A stretch of DNA of 51,014 bases from Pullulanibacillus camelliae. Lineage in GTDB: Bacteria > Bacillota > Bacilli > Bacillales > Sporolactobacillaceae. The stretch covers positions 1 through 51,014 of the forward strand of contig NZ_BMIR01000025.1 in NCBI RefSeq assembly GCF_014642655.1, given 5' to 3'. The notes beneath the pieces are model-generated. The model saw only the letters and a program-made list of their open reading frames with translations. It was not told the DNA's origin and made no database searches. This document shows, one piece after another, positions 35,389 to 44,783 of the stretch (within the stretch, counting starts at the first letter, position 1; each line of letters begins with the position of its first letter). The position numbers and the translations under genes are program-made.

Positions 35389-35653
35389 TTGCGGATAAAG
35401 CAATTATTCGGAGGGGCATTGCAAATGACATGTCTTTAATTTTAATCCATGGTTGAATAATCTCTCAAGCTCAATAATTGATTCGGTTTGTCTTAACATA
35501 GCCTTTTATTAAAGCGCCTGTCGTGTCGCGAAATGACGGGAGAATGTAAGTCTATCCACTGAGCGCTCATTTGTCCTTCATTTAGCAAAGCTTTGCTGCT
35601 GGCATTAAAGCCCTTTCATGATTTTAGCATAATTTGTTTAGCTGCCTAGAAAG

Positions 35654-35720
35654 CCGTCGAAGAGTTTTTAAGACAGGCTCTGTGTTTTTGACAAAATACG
35701 AAGGCATGATGTGTTTAAAT
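35654..35720 (+). promoter_or_regulatory. Spo0A-controlled spoIIE promoter with 21-base spacer
   Basis: TTGACA (35688-35693), a 21-base spacer and TTAAAT (35715-35720). The abnormal spacing is the hallmark of Spo0A-activated sigma-A promoters such as B. subtilis spoIIE and spoIIG. A Spo0A box lies on the minus strand over the -35 (TTGTCAAAA, 35694-35686, eight of nine) and another with intact GTCGAA core at 35654-35662. Confidence 0.7.
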
Positions 35721-35758
35721 TGAACATACACTATTACATTATGGGTGGTGCGAGGAAA

Positions 35759-38245
35759 ATGAGTAATGTGAATGGTTCAATTCAACAGCCAAGAGTCATT
35801 GGGAGTCCCAAGTCGGAAGACACCTTGAAGCAGGGGTTCTTCAAAAAGGCAATGAGAAAAATTGTACAGGGACTGACAAGCTGGGAAGCGATGTGCCTTG
35901 TGATCGGTGTTCTATTTGGAAGGGCGATGATCCTGACGAATTTGACACCGTTTATCCTCCCCTTTTTTGCCACGGTCGGTTTGCTAAGACCCAAAAGAAG
36001 ATTTTTAGCCTTTTTTGCCACACTTTTAGGAGCGATCACCTTATCCGGCTGGCAAACGCTGTTTACTGTCCTTTCCCTTGTGGTTTATATGATTTTAAGA
36101 GCAGGGGTCGTCAGGGTTTCCAACAGGGAAGAGGCCAGATTACTGCCCTACATTGTTTTTGCTGCAGGGATTATCAGTAGGCTCGGCTTTGATGTCTTTA
36201 GAAACGGCACGCTTATTCCAACACAAGAAATGCTAGCCATTGTAGAGGCCGGGCTTTCTTTCCTGTTATGTCTGATTTTTCTTCAGAGCATGCCCCTTTT
36301 TACGACAAAGACACGCAAACGAGCGCTGAAAACAGAAGAAATCATTTGCTTTATCATTTTACTGGCTTCAACACTGACTGGAACGATGGGATTGAGCTAC
36401 CACGGAGTGGCTTTAGATCATGTTTTAACACGCTACTCTGTTTTAGTATTTGCTTATGTCGGTGGAGCAGCTATTGGGGCAACAGTTGGTGTCGTTGTCG
36501 GATTAATTATGAGTTTGGCCAATGTTGCGGGATTATTTCAAATGAGTTTGCTCGCCTTCTCCGGTTTACTAGGTGGCTTATTAAAAGAAGGGAAAAGGTG
36601 GGGCGTTGGATTTGGTCTTATTATTGGGACGCTTCTCATCGGTTTATATGGACAAGGCTATAACCAATTATTTAATACAACCGCAGAATCTATAATTGCT
36701 TTTGTTCTCTTTTTATTGACGCCGCGAGTGCTGCTTTCTCGGTTGGCTTCATTTATTCCTGGCACTAAAGAATATCAGCAACAGCAGCAGCAATATTTGA
36801 AAAAGATTCGCGATGTGACGGCGAGTCGTGTCGAGCAATTTTCTAGTCTATTCCAAGCGCTCTCAACGAGCTTTAATCATCAACCGACGACCAATTCAGA
36901 AGATCAAGAGCATCAGGTCGACGTCTTTTTGAGTGATGTTACGGAAAAAACCTGTCAGCACTGCTTTAAAAAAGAGTACTGTTGGATAAAAAATTTTGAT
37001 AAAACCTATGGATACATGAATGCTATCATGCAGGAAACAAAGGAGGAGCCGATGATAAAGAGTGCCAAGCTGCGCAGGGATTGGATGCACCATTGTATTA
37101 AACCTGAAAAGGTTGTCGATGTGATTTATGAGGAACAGCAGCATTTTAAAGAAAAGATTAAATTCAAACACTCCATGCAAGAAAGCCGCCGACTTGTTGC
37201 TGATCAGTTAATGGGTGTTTCACAAGTGATGGGAGACTTTGCGAAGGAAATTCAGCGAGAGCGAGATACTCATCAACAGCAAGAGGAGCAGATCCTGTTT
37301 AAGCTACAAGAAATAGGGTTAGATGTTGAAAATGTCGATATCTATAACCTGGAGGAAGGCTCAGTAGATATTGATATGACAATACCAAGGGACGATCATG
37401 GAGAGAGTGAGAAGGTGATTGCGCCCATCTTATCTGATATTCTTGGTGAATCTATTGTTATAAAAAAACGAGTGGAACCAGATGTGGTCAATGGTTATGG
37501 ACTGGTGACCTTTGGTTCTGCAAAAGCATATGAAATTGAAACGGGTGTGGCACATACCGCAAAAGGAGGAAGCTGGATTTCAGGTGATAATTATTCCACA
37601 TTTGAACTCGGTGGTGGAAAGTATGCTTTAGCCATTAGTGATGGGATGGGCAATGGTGAAAGAGCACACGTGGAAAGCTATGAGACGCTTAAGCTTCTTT
37701 CTAAGGTTTTAAAATCAGGGATTGATGAGACCATCGCAATCAAATCGATTAATTCCATCCTTTCATTAAGATCAACGGATGAAATTTTTTCAACGCTCGA
37801 TCTGGTCATGGTTGATTTACAAAATGCTCGGGCTAAATTTCTGAAAATAGGGTCAAATCCAAGCTTTGTTAAACGAGGGAACAAAGTCATGATGATTGAA
37901 GCGGGTAATCTTCCGATGGGGATTATCCAAGATTTTGATGTCGAGGTGGTGGACGAACAGCTGAAGGCTGGAGACTTGTTGATTATGATGAGCGATGGCA
38001 TACTCGAGGCACCACGCCATGTAGAGAACACGGAGATGTGGATTAAGCGTAAAATCAAAGAATTAAAAACAGAGCATCCCCAAGAGATTGCTGATGTATT
38101 GTTAGAAGAAGTAATTCGTTCTAGCGACGGAGCGATTGAGGATGATATGACTATCGTCGTTTCTAGAATTCAACACCATACGCCAAAATGGGCAGCCATT
38201 CCAACCTATTCTCACGATCATAAGAAGATGTCTAAAGCGCAATAA
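35759..38245 (+). CDS. spoIIE: stage II sporulation protein E, serine phosphatase
   Basis: SpoIIE dephosphorylates SpoIIAA and so frees sigma-F in the forespore; it also works at the polar septum with FtsZ. 828 residues, as in B. subtilis. About ten membrane segments fill residues 45-325, a central FtsZ/oligomerisation region follows, with a cysteine cluster (CQHCFKKEYCW), and the C-terminal PP2C-type phosphatase has AISDGMGNGERAH and MMSDGILEAP with metal-binding aspartates. I choose ATG 35759 (GCGAGGAAA upstream); ATG 35741 lacks a site, and the frame opening at 35711 overlaps the -10 box. Confidence 0.97.
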   Translation: MSNVNGSIQQPRVIGSPKSEDTLKQGFFKKAMRKIVQGLTSWEAMCLVIGVLFGRAMILTNLTPFILPFFATVGLLRPKRRFLAFFATLLGAITLSGWQTLFTVLSLVVYMILRAGVVRVSNREEARLLPYIVFAAGIISRLGFDVFRNGTLIPTQEMLAIVEAGLSFLLCLIFLQSMPLFTTKTRKRALKTEEIICFIILLASTLTGTMGLSYHGVALDHVLTRYSVLVFAYVGGAAIGATVGVVVGLIMSLANVAGLFQMSLLAFSGLLGGLLKEGKRWGVGFGLIIGTLLIGLYGQGYNQLFNTTAESIIAFVLFLLTPRVLLSRLASFIPGTKEYQQQQQQYLKKIRDVTASRVEQFSSLFQALSTSFNHQPTTNSEDQEHQVDVFLSDVTEKTCQHCFKKEYCWIKNFDKTYGYMNAIMQETKEEPMIKSAKLRRDWMHHCIKPEKVVDVIYEEQQHFKEKIKFKHSMQESRRLVADQLMGVSQVMGDFAKEIQRERDTHQQQEEQILFKLQEIGLDVENVDIYNLEEGSVDIDMTIPRDDHGESEKVIAPILSDILGESIVIKKRVEPDVVNGYGLVTFGSAKAYEIETGVAHTAKGGSWISGDNYSTFELGGGKYALAISDGMGNGERAHVESYETLKLLSKVLKSGIDETIAIKSINSILSLRSTDEIFSTLDLVMVDLQNARAKFLKIGSNPSFVKRGNKVMMIEAGNLPMGIIQDFDVEVVDEQLKAGDLLIMMSDGILEAPRHVENTEMWIKRKIKELKTEHPQEIADVLLEEVIRSSDGAIEDDMTIVVSRIQHHTPKWAAIPTYSHDHKKMSKAQ

Positions 38246-38303
38246 GTCATGCGTATACAATGGCACATTTCTGTCGAAGATGAAGCTAAGAGAGGTGACA
38301 GAA

Positions 38304-39038
38304 ATGAAAAAGGGTAGATTGAAACAAATTCTATTAATAACCGATGGGTGTTCTAACCAAGGTGAGGATCCATCAGCGATTGCAGCTCTAGCCAAAGAAC
38401 AAGGCATTGCAGTGAACGTTATCGGAGTTGTCAGTGAGGATCAAACCATGGACGGCGGTATTCAGGAAGTCGAGGATATTGCTTTAGCTGGAGGGGGCAT
38501 CAGTCAAATCGTCCACACAAAGCAATTATCACAAACGGTACAAATGGTAACGAGACAGGCGATGACACAGACTATTCAGGGTGTGATTAATCAAGAGCTT
38601 CAACAGATATTAGGTGATAGCGAGTCCATGGATGACCTACCACCTGAAAAACGAGGTCAAGTCATGGAAGTGGTGGACGAGCTTGGTGAAACTGTTAATC
38701 TAGAAGTTTGTATTCTCGTTGATACAAGTGCCAGTATGGAGAAGAAGCTGCCGACAGTTCATGAGGCACTGCTTGATTTATCTATTAGTCTTAATTCCAG
38801 GATGGGGAGCAATCAATTTTGTCTCTATGCATTTCCCGGTAAGCGCAAACCCATTGATAAACTTTTATCCTGGACACCTAAAATAGATTCAATTAGCCAT
38901 GTGTTTTCTAAGCTGGCTTCTGGAGGCATTACACCAACTGGTCCAGCACTTAAAGAGGCTTTAAAAAGCTTCGACAAACGATCGAGAAGGGACTTAGCGG
39001 CTTATGACGGAGCACCTATCGAAGAAGCAAACGATTAA
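38304..39038 (+). CDS. yabS: vWA-domain protein YabS
   Basis: A soluble 244-residue protein, linked to sporulation by its place between spoIIE and yabT. The von Willebrand A elements come in swapped order: residues 6-60 look like the second half (LKQILLITDGCSNQGED, VNVIGV, ALAGGG), while ILVDTSASM (about 142-150) with the MIDAS residues and GGITPTGPAL look like the first half. B. subtilis YabS appears to share this. AGAGAGGTGA sets the start at 38304. Overlaps yabT by 35 bases. Partner and ligand are unknown. Confidence 0.88.
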   Translation: MKKGRLKQILLITDGCSNQGEDPSAIAALAKEQGIAVNVIGVVSEDQTMDGGIQEVEDIALAGGGISQIVHTKQLSQTVQMVTRQAMTQTIQGVINQELQQILGDSESMDDLPPEKRGQVMEVVDELGETVNLEVCILVDTSASMEKKLPTVHEALLDLSISLNSRMGSNQFCLYAFPGKRKPIDKLLSWTPKIDSISHVFSKLASGGITPTGPALKEALKSFDKRSRRDLAAYDGAPIEEAND

Positions 39039-39951
39039 GTTCACACCTGGAACCATCATTGTTGGGAAGTGGCATCAAAAGCAGTATCAAATCATTAAGC
39101 CATTAGGTTATGGTGCGAGAGGTACAGTTTTTCTTGCTCATTCAGAGTACGGTAGAGTGGCTTTGAAATTTGGTTTTGATAATGCCGGTGTCACTTCTGA
39201 GGTCAATGTCTTAAATAAATTTTCCAAGGTCCAAGGTGAACCCCTAGGGCCTTCTTTATATGATGTCGATGATTGGGTAACAAAAAAAGGGGCATATGCC
39301 TTTTATGCAATGGAATATATTAATGGGACGCCTTTATTAGACTGCATTCGCGTGAGAGGCTTTGAATGGGCGGCAATTTTCGTTTTGCAGCTGTTAAAGG
39401 ATCTCGGGAGATTACATGAAGCTGGATGGGTGTTTGGGGATTTGAAGCCGGATAATTTAGTAGTGACCGGTCCTCCGTTAAAAATCCGCTGGCTGGACGT
39501 TGGCGGCACAACGCAAATGGGGCGTTCAATTAAAGAGTATACGGAGTTTTTTGATCGTGGCTATTGGGGCTTTGGCACTCGTAAGGCAGAGCCTTCTTAT
39601 GATTTATTTGCGGTCGCCATGATTTTTGTTAATGCTGCTGAAGGGCGCAGGATGGAAAAGGGACAGGATCCTGAAAAAAATTTAATCAGATATATTCAAT
39701 CACACCGAAAACTAGCCCCCTATGCCGATGTGATTACACAAGCTCTGTATGGGAAATTTTCAACAGCTGAACAAATGAGAAAGGCATTATTAAAAAAAAT
39801 AAATGAAACCCAAAGTGAAGCTAAACGTATAACAAAGAATCAGGTGACTAAAAGGAAGTCAAAAAAGAAAGCAGAATGGAAAGGCACATTTCTTTTAGTC
39901 AGTATCATATTATTGGCTTATACCCTGTATGTCGCACTTTTTATCATGTAA
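39004..39951 (+). CDS. yabT: Hanks-type serine/threonine kinase YabT
   Basis: B. subtilis YabT is a DNA-activated kinase of the sporulation septum that phosphorylates RecA. The kinase domain spans about residues 20-255: glycine loop GYGARGTVFLA, Lys in VALKFGF, the catalytic loop FGDLKPDN and LDVGG at the metal-binding position. So the usual HRD reads FGD and DFG reads DVG, both aspartates being kept. A basic linker (residues 265-290, KRITKNQVTKRKSKKKAEW) and one C-terminal membrane helix (TFLLVSIILLAYTLYVALF) match the family design, the linker serving DNA binding. 315 residues. Confidence 0.92.
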   Translation: MTEHLSKKQTIKFTPGTIIVGKWHQKQYQIIKPLGYGARGTVFLAHSEYGRVALKFGFDNAGVTSEVNVLNKFSKVQGEPLGPSLYDVDDWVTKKGAYAFYAMEYINGTPLLDCIRVRGFEWAAIFVLQLLKDLGRLHEAGWVFGDLKPDNLVVTGPPLKIRWLDVGGTTQMGRSIKEYTEFFDRGYWGFGTRKAEPSYDLFAVAMIFVNAAEGRRMEKGQDPEKNLIRYIQSHRKLAPYADVITQALYGKFSTAEQMRKALLKKINETQSEAKRITKNQVTKRKSKKKAEWKGTFLLVSIILLAYTLYVALFIM

Positions 39952-39956
39952 TCAAT

Positions 39957-40008
39957 ATCCCTACACTTTACAAGGGCTATGGTTTGACATGTAGGATTTC
40001 TTTTTCTA
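39957..40008 (+). terminator. possible yabT terminator
   Basis: TCCCTACA and TGTAGGA pair around a large loop of about 28 bases and are followed by TTTCTTTTTCTATT. Weak because of the loop size. Confidence 0.45.
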
Positions 40009-40055
40009 TTCTTCTAGGTGGATAGAAAGTCTCAAACAAAAAGGTGGAAGCTACC

Positions 40056-41477
40056 GTGGAGACCATGGTGGAGCAATTTATTAAGAAGCATGCCCTGATC
40101 CAAAAAGGTGCGACCGTAATCGTTGGTGTATCTGGCGGGCCAGATTCCATGGCTCTTTTACATTTTTTGCATCAAAGGCGATACCTTTGGCACATTAAAA
40201 TTATAGCATGTAGTATTGATCATCAGCTCAGAGGTGAAGAAGCAAAGGCCGACCTTCTATATGTGCGACATTATTGTGATCAGCAGGCCATTGAGTTTGA
40301 GGGCAGAAGTGTCGATGTTCCCCACATTCAAAAGGAAGAGGGCCTAAGTGTAGAGGTTGCTGCAAGGAAGGGGCGCTATCAGGTATTTGAAGAGGTCATG
40401 GAAACCTGGCGTGCCGATGTCCTCGCTTTGGCTCACCATGGTGACGATCAAATTGAGACGATGCTCATGCGACAGGTCAGGGGGAGTTTTGGCACAGCTA
40501 AGGCTGGTATTCCGGTTAAAAGGGATTTCGCGTGTGGGCAAATCATCCGCCCTTTTTTAACTGTGACGAAGGAGCAGCTTCTAGATTATTGTAAAAGAGC
40601 AGGCATTGATCCGCGAATTGATCCAAGTAATAGCTCTGAAGCCTTTACAAGAAACCGTTTTAGAAAATATGTCCTTCCTTTTTTGAAAAAAGAGAATCCT
40701 CTTGTGCACTTAAGATTTCAGGAAGATAGCGAGAAAATTCGCGACGATGCGCTCTATTTAGATGAGCTGGCAAAGGAACGTTTCCAATCTGTTCTTGTCG
40801 AATATGATAATGACCGTGTGTCAATTTCAATTCGTCGATTAATTGACACGCCCATTCCTTTACAAAGGAGAATCATTCATCTAATATTAAACTATCTATA
40901 TAATCATGCTAATATCGATGCGGATCACCAATCTATACATATTGAAGATTTACTCTATTGGCTTCGGGAAACCAAGGCTTCTGGTGAAAAGCATCTCCCT
41001 AAAGGTCTTTTGGTTAAACGCTCTTATGATCTTTGTCGATTTTCTTTTGACAAAGGGATGATCGTGCAACAGTTTAATCAAAGGGTGCCGCTTCTGATTC
41101 CTGGAATGACGCCTACTGATATAGGGAATATATTAGCTGAGATTATACATACATATCCATCGCGTGCTCTGAAGCCAAATGAATACATTTGTGATTTACA
41201 TCAGCTTAAGGGTTCGATTTATTACCGGTTGAGGCGGCCGGGCGATCGTTTTCAGCCTTTAGGAATGAACGGAACAAAAAAGGTCAAAGATCTTTTTATA
41301 GATCATAAAATTAATCATATGGATAGAGAGCGTTGGCCACTGATCGTTGATGAGAACGATGCGATCCTGTGGATTCCATACTTACGTCGTGCGGATATTT
41401 ATAAGACAACCTCAGAAACAACGTGTTTTTTAAAGCTGACAATTGAAGCAAGTGCATTTGGGAGGACCTATTCATGA
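40056..41477 (+). CDS. tilS: tRNA(Ile)-lysidine synthetase
   Basis: Attaches lysine to C34 of the CAU-anticodon tRNA-Ile so that it reads AUA; essential. The PP-loop is [16 protein letters not shown] at the N-terminus, with [30 protein letters not shown] and [12 protein letters not shown] following; a C-terminal TilS domain starts near residue 385 ([14 protein letters not shown]). GTG 40056 lies eight bases behind AGGTGG; GTG 40044 and ATG 40065 are alternatives. It overlaps hprT by ATGA. Confidence 0.96.
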   Translation: METMVEQFIKKHALIQKGATVIVGVSGGPDSMALLHFLHQRRYLWHIKIIACSIDHQLRGEEAKADLLYVRHYCDQQAIEFEGRSVDVPHIQKEEGLSVEVAARKGRYQVFEEVMETWRADVLALAHHGDDQIETMLMRQVRGSFGTAKAGIPVKRDFACGQIIRPFLTVTKEQLLDYCKRAGIDPRIDPSNSSEAFTRNRFRKYVLPFLKKENPLVHLRFQEDSEKIRDDALYLDELAKERFQSVLVEYDNDRVSISIRRLIDTPIPLQRRIIHLILNYLYNHANIDADHQSIHIEDLLYWLRETKASGEKHLPKGLLVKRSYDLCRFSFDKGMIVQQFNQRVPLLIPGMTPTDIGNILAEIIHTYPSRALKPNEYICDLHQLKGSIYYRLRRPGDRFQPLGMNGTKKVKDLFIDHKINHMDRERWPLIVDENDAILWIPYLRRADIYKTTSETTCFLKLTIEASAFGRTYS

Positions 41478-42013
41478 AGGACGATTTACAGGAAATACTT
41501 TATTCAGAAGACGTACTGCAAAAGAAAATCAAAGAACTTGGCGAGTCACTATCAAAAGAGTATGAAGGACGTTTTCCGTTAATGATTTGTGTTTTAAAAG
41601 GGGCCATGCCATTTATGGCTGATTTGATCAAACGCGTGGATGTCCACTTAGAAATTGATTTCATGGATGTTTCAAGCTACGGTAATTCTACGGTCTCTTC
41701 AGGTGAAGTAAAAATCATTAAGGATTTGGACACTTCCGTCGAGGGACGTGACATCGTTATCGTAGAAGATATCATTGATAGCGGATTAACATTGAGTTAT
41801 CTTGTTGATCTTTTTAAATATAGAAAGGCGAAAAGCATTAAAATCGTGACGCTTTTAGATAAGCCGACAGGTCGCAAGGTTGACCTTGTTCCAGATTTAA
41901 CAGGTTTCACGGTGCCTGACGCTTTTCTCGTGGGTTATGGATTAGATTATGCTGAAAGGTATAGAAACCTTCCCTATATAGGCATATTAAAACCAGAAGT
42001 TTATAATGGATAG
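41474..42013 (+). CDS. hprT: hypoxanthine phosphoribosyltransferase
   Basis: Purine salvage enzyme using PRPP. 179 residues; [11 protein letters not shown] near residue 45, the PRPP loop [25 protein letters not shown] and the C-terminal [20 protein letters not shown] are the family signatures. Starts in the tilS stop region (ATGA) behind GGGAGG. The tilS-hprT-ftsH order is a long-conserved Firmicutes arrangement. Confidence 0.97.
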   Translation: MKDDLQEILYSEDVLQKKIKELGESLSKEYEGRFPLMICVLKGAMPFMADLIKRVDVHLEIDFMDVSSYGNSTVSSGEVKIIKDLDTSVEGRDIVIVEDIIDSGLTLSYLVDLFKYRKAKSIKIVTLLDKPTGRKVDLVPDLTGFTVPDAFLVGYGLDYAERYRNLPYIGILKPEVYNG

Positions 42014-42143
42014 TCCAATTTTGGAAAGAGTATAGTTATATCGAACGAATATCCATTTAAGCGTGGCTAATTTCTTGTGACCCATAAATTTGTTATGTTA
42101 CTATAAAATATGGTTCCCCTTTAAACGTGGGAGGAGGTAAGGG

Positions 42144-44105
42144 ATGAGTCGATATTTTCGAAATACCATAGTATGGTTACTTATATTTTTAGTCATTATA
42201 GGTATTGTTACATTTCTGAATGGCTCGCATAGTAAGGTCGAAAAAATGACCTACAGTCAATTTCAATCGCATTTAAATAAAAATGAAATTACAAGCGTTA
42301 AATTGCAGCCTCAGGGTGGAAATGTTTTCTCTGCAGATGGCCAGTACAAAACAAAAGGAACTGAAAAGGCGTTTAAAACCTTTGTGCCTGGAACAGACAA
42401 TACTCTTGATGCTATCGATCAAAAAACAGATTTAGATTTCTCTGCTCCTGAACAATCTGGAGGATGGTTAGGTACTATCATCTCTATTTTGCCATTCATT
42501 ATCATCTTTGCCCTCCTATTCTTCTTGATCAATCAAGCCCAAGGTGGCGGCGGCCGTGTGATGAATTTTGGTAAAAGCAAGGCCCGCCTGTATTCCGAGG
42601 AGAAGAAAAAGGTCAAGTTCAGAGATGTAGCTGGAGCTGACGAAGAAAAGCAAGAGCTTGTTGAGGTTGTAGAATTCCTAAAAGATCCACGCAAATTCTC
42701 AGCGTTAGGAGCTCGCATTCCAAAAGGTGTGCTTTTAGTCGGGCCTCCAGGAACTGGTAAGACTTTATTGGCACGAGCTGTTGCTGGTGAAGCTGGCGTA
42801 CCTTTCTTCTCAATCAGTGGTTCTGATTTTGTAGAAATGTTTGTCGGTGTCGGTGCATCGCGTGTTAGAGATTTATTTGAAAATGCAAAGAAAAATGCTC
42901 CATGTATTATCTTTATAGATGAAATCGACGCGGTTGGTCGTCAACGTGGCGCTGGTCTTGGTGGTGGTCACGATGAGCGTGAACAAACGCTGAACCAATT
43001 GCTTGTAGAAATGGATGGTTTTGGTGCCAATGAAGGTATCATTATTATCGCAGCGACCAACAGACCAGACATTCTCGATCCGGCGCTTCTAAGACCTGGC
43101 CGCTTTGACAGACAGATTCCTGTCAACCGTCCAGACGTTAAAGGCCGTGAAGATGTCCTTAAGGTCCATGCGCGAAATAAACCGTTATCTCCTGATGTTG
43201 ATCTCGCAACAGTTGCCCGTTTAACACCTGGTTTTTCAGGTGCTGATCTGGAAAATCTATTGAACGAAGCGGCGCTTGTTGCAGCTCGTCAAGACAAAAA
43301 AGCCATTGACATGGAAGATATTGATGAAGCTGTTGAACGCGTCATCGCTGGTCCGGCCAAAAAAGGTCGAGTGATTTCCAAGAAGGAACGCGATATTGTG
43401 GCTTATCACGAATCTGGTCACGCGATTATCGGTGTTACTTTAACAAGTGCAGAATCGACGCATAAAGTAACGATTATTCCTAGAGGTCAAGCCGGCGGTT
43501 ATGCTGTACAATTGCCTAAAGAAGATCGCTTCTTCTTAACAGAGCCAGAATTGCTCGAAAAAATTATTGGGCTGCTCGGCGGTCGTGTCGCCGAAGAAAT
43601 TGTTTTTGGCGATGTGAGCACAGGGGCATCGAATGACTTCCAGAAGGCAACGGGTATAGCACGTCGAATGGTGACTGAATTTGGAATGAGTAAAAAACTC
43701 GGCCCGATGCAGTTTGGTCAGAGCCAAAACAGTCAAGTCTTTCTTGGGCGTGATATTCAGAATGAGCCTAACTATAGCGATGCGATTGCTTATGAAATTG
43801 ATTCTGAAGTGCAACGCATTATTAAGGAATGCTATGAACGCTGTAAGCAAATCCTTACTGAAAAACGCGATAAGCTAGAACTCATGGCCCAAACATTGCT
43901 TAAGGTGGAAACGCTGGAAGCCGATCAAATTCACGCTTTGATGGACACGGGTGAATTGATCGAGCCGAAGTCAAAGCGCCGCCAGCTTGAAAATGATGTT
44001 AAAGTCAATATTAATAAAAAAGATGAAGGTGAACAGGCAAGTGAGAGCACAACGTCAGATGCTCCAGAAGCCGATGCCCCATCTGAAGATGACAAAAAAG
44101 AATAA
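42144..44105 (+). CDS. ftsH: ATP-dependent membrane zinc metalloprotease FtsH
   Basis: Hexameric AAA+ protease that degrades membrane and some cytosolic proteins; in B. subtilis it influences sporulation by removing Spo0E. Two membrane helices (about residues 9-25 and 111-131) flank the extracytoplasmic segment; Walker [10 protein letters not shown] and Walker [12 protein letters not shown], the second region of homology with [18 protein letters not shown], and the zinc site HESGH are all present. The tail from about residue 615 is acidic and low in complexity. GGGAGGAGG precedes the ATG. 653 residues. Confidence 0.98.
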   Translation: MSRYFRNTIVWLLIFLVIIGIVTFLNGSHSKVEKMTYSQFQSHLNKNEITSVKLQPQGGNVFSADGQYKTKGTEKAFKTFVPGTDNTLDAIDQKTDLDFSAPEQSGGWLGTIISILPFIIIFALLFFLINQAQGGGGRVMNFGKSKARLYSEEKKKVKFRDVAGADEEKQELVEVVEFLKDPRKFSALGARIPKGVLLVGPPGTGKTLLARAVAGEAGVPFFSISGSDFVEMFVGVGASRVRDLFENAKKNAPCIIFIDEIDAVGRQRGAGLGGGHDEREQTLNQLLVEMDGFGANEGIIIIAATNRPDILDPALLRPGRFDRQIPVNRPDVKGREDVLKVHARNKPLSPDVDLATVARLTPGFSGADLENLLNEAALVAARQDKKAIDMEDIDEAVERVIAGPAKKGRVISKKERDIVAYHESGHAIIGVTLTSAESTHKVTIIPRGQAGGYAVQLPKEDRFFLTEPELLEKIIGLLGGRVAEEIVFGDVSTGASNDFQKATGIARRMVTEFGMSKKLGPMQFGQSQNSQVFLGRDIQNEPNYSDAIAYEIDSEVQRIIKECYERCKQILTEKRDKLELMAQTLLKVETLEADQIHALMDTGELIEPKSKRRQLENDVKVNINKKDEGEQASESTTSDAPEADAPSEDDKKE

Positions 44106-44120
44106 GGCTTATTTATATAT

Positions 44121-44153
44121 AAACGGATGCTCCTCGTGGAGCATCCGTTTTTT
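44121..44153 (+). terminator. ftsH terminator
   Basis: AAACGGATGCTCC and GGAGCATCCGTTT form a perfect 13-bp stem around TCGT, with TTTTTT behind. Repeat copy 3 starts at its end. Confidence 0.96.
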
Positions 44154-44664
44154 ATACTATCAGAATTTATGACTTCGCTGATGCTCTCAAAGGAAGATAG
44201 TATAAGTCGGGCTTAGGCTTTCGCCACCTGAGGCTTGGCGATAACCAAGTTTTCTTAAAAGGTAAGATAAAATTTTTGGCCAGCAGAACGGTGTGGATCT
44301 CCACTCCAGGCCGCTCGCTTCCCACATTGCCCACACGATGTGGGTAGGGTCGGCGTTGTCACAGGACGTGACGTTTTTAGCCGATCGTCCTGAGTGGCCT
44401 CAGCTCATTTTGGAATGGATGAATGGTATTCCAAGTATTTATGAATAAAAACCCCTGTTCCTGCGTCTACAAGTATGGCTTCGAAGTCAGCTTTCTCAGA
44501 ACAACTCGAAGTGTATTCGTGAAGTAACGCTGGCCCTGTTCCCAAAGGAGCTAGAGCGCCTTCCATTCCGATCAACTGGGTTGCTGACGCTGCCTTTTGG
44601 GATTAAAATCTTATTCCGTGTTTTAAAAAGGACCGGTCATGCTCTTCGCCCGGTTTTTCTTATG
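44153..44664 (+). repeat. intergenic repeat, copy 3 with different interior
   Basis: The first about 170 bases follow the other copies (TACTATCAGAATTTATGACTT, TCGCTGATGCTC, GGGCTTAGGCTTTCGCCACC, GGATCTCCACTCCAGGCC), but the 71-base arm is replaced by a short CTTGG-CGATAA-CCAAG hairpin (44234-44249). From about 44325 to 44620 the sequence is unrelated to copies 1 and 2; it includes GTCGGCGTTGTCACAGGACG and a CACATTGCCCACACGATGTG near-palindrome. The last 35 bases return to the family with the terminal hairpin (44632-44660). Confidence 0.8.
44632..44660 (+). terminator. terminal hairpin of repeat copy 3
   Basis: ACCGGTC and GCCCGGT pair in six of seven positions and are followed by TTTTTCTT. 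The equivalent of 35358-35386 with one mismatch in the stem. Confidence 0.65.
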
Positions 44665-44689
44665 GTGACAAGGCTGCACCCATTGCTTT

Positions 44690-44718
44690 TTGCTTTATTA
44701 ACATCTGAGCATTATAAT
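44690..44718 (+). promoter_or_regulatory. sigma-A promoter of coaX
   Basis: TTGCTT (44690-44695), 17 bases and TATAAT (44713-44718). The start point would be near 44725, which rules out the upstream ATG at 44721 as the coaX start. Confidence 0.65.
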
Positions 44719-44783
44719 GATTGAATGTCATGCTTTATGGTAAGATAAAAACGTTTGAAATGTATAGAACGGTCGGTGATAAA

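Noticed and set aside
35389-35650. tRNA genes before spoIIE, as in B. subtilis
   Set aside because: No cloverleaf or GTTCRANNC T-arm found in either strand of this gap.
43536-43850. 104-codon minus-strand frame opposite ftsH
   Set aside because: Typical antisense open frame in a gene of high coding density.
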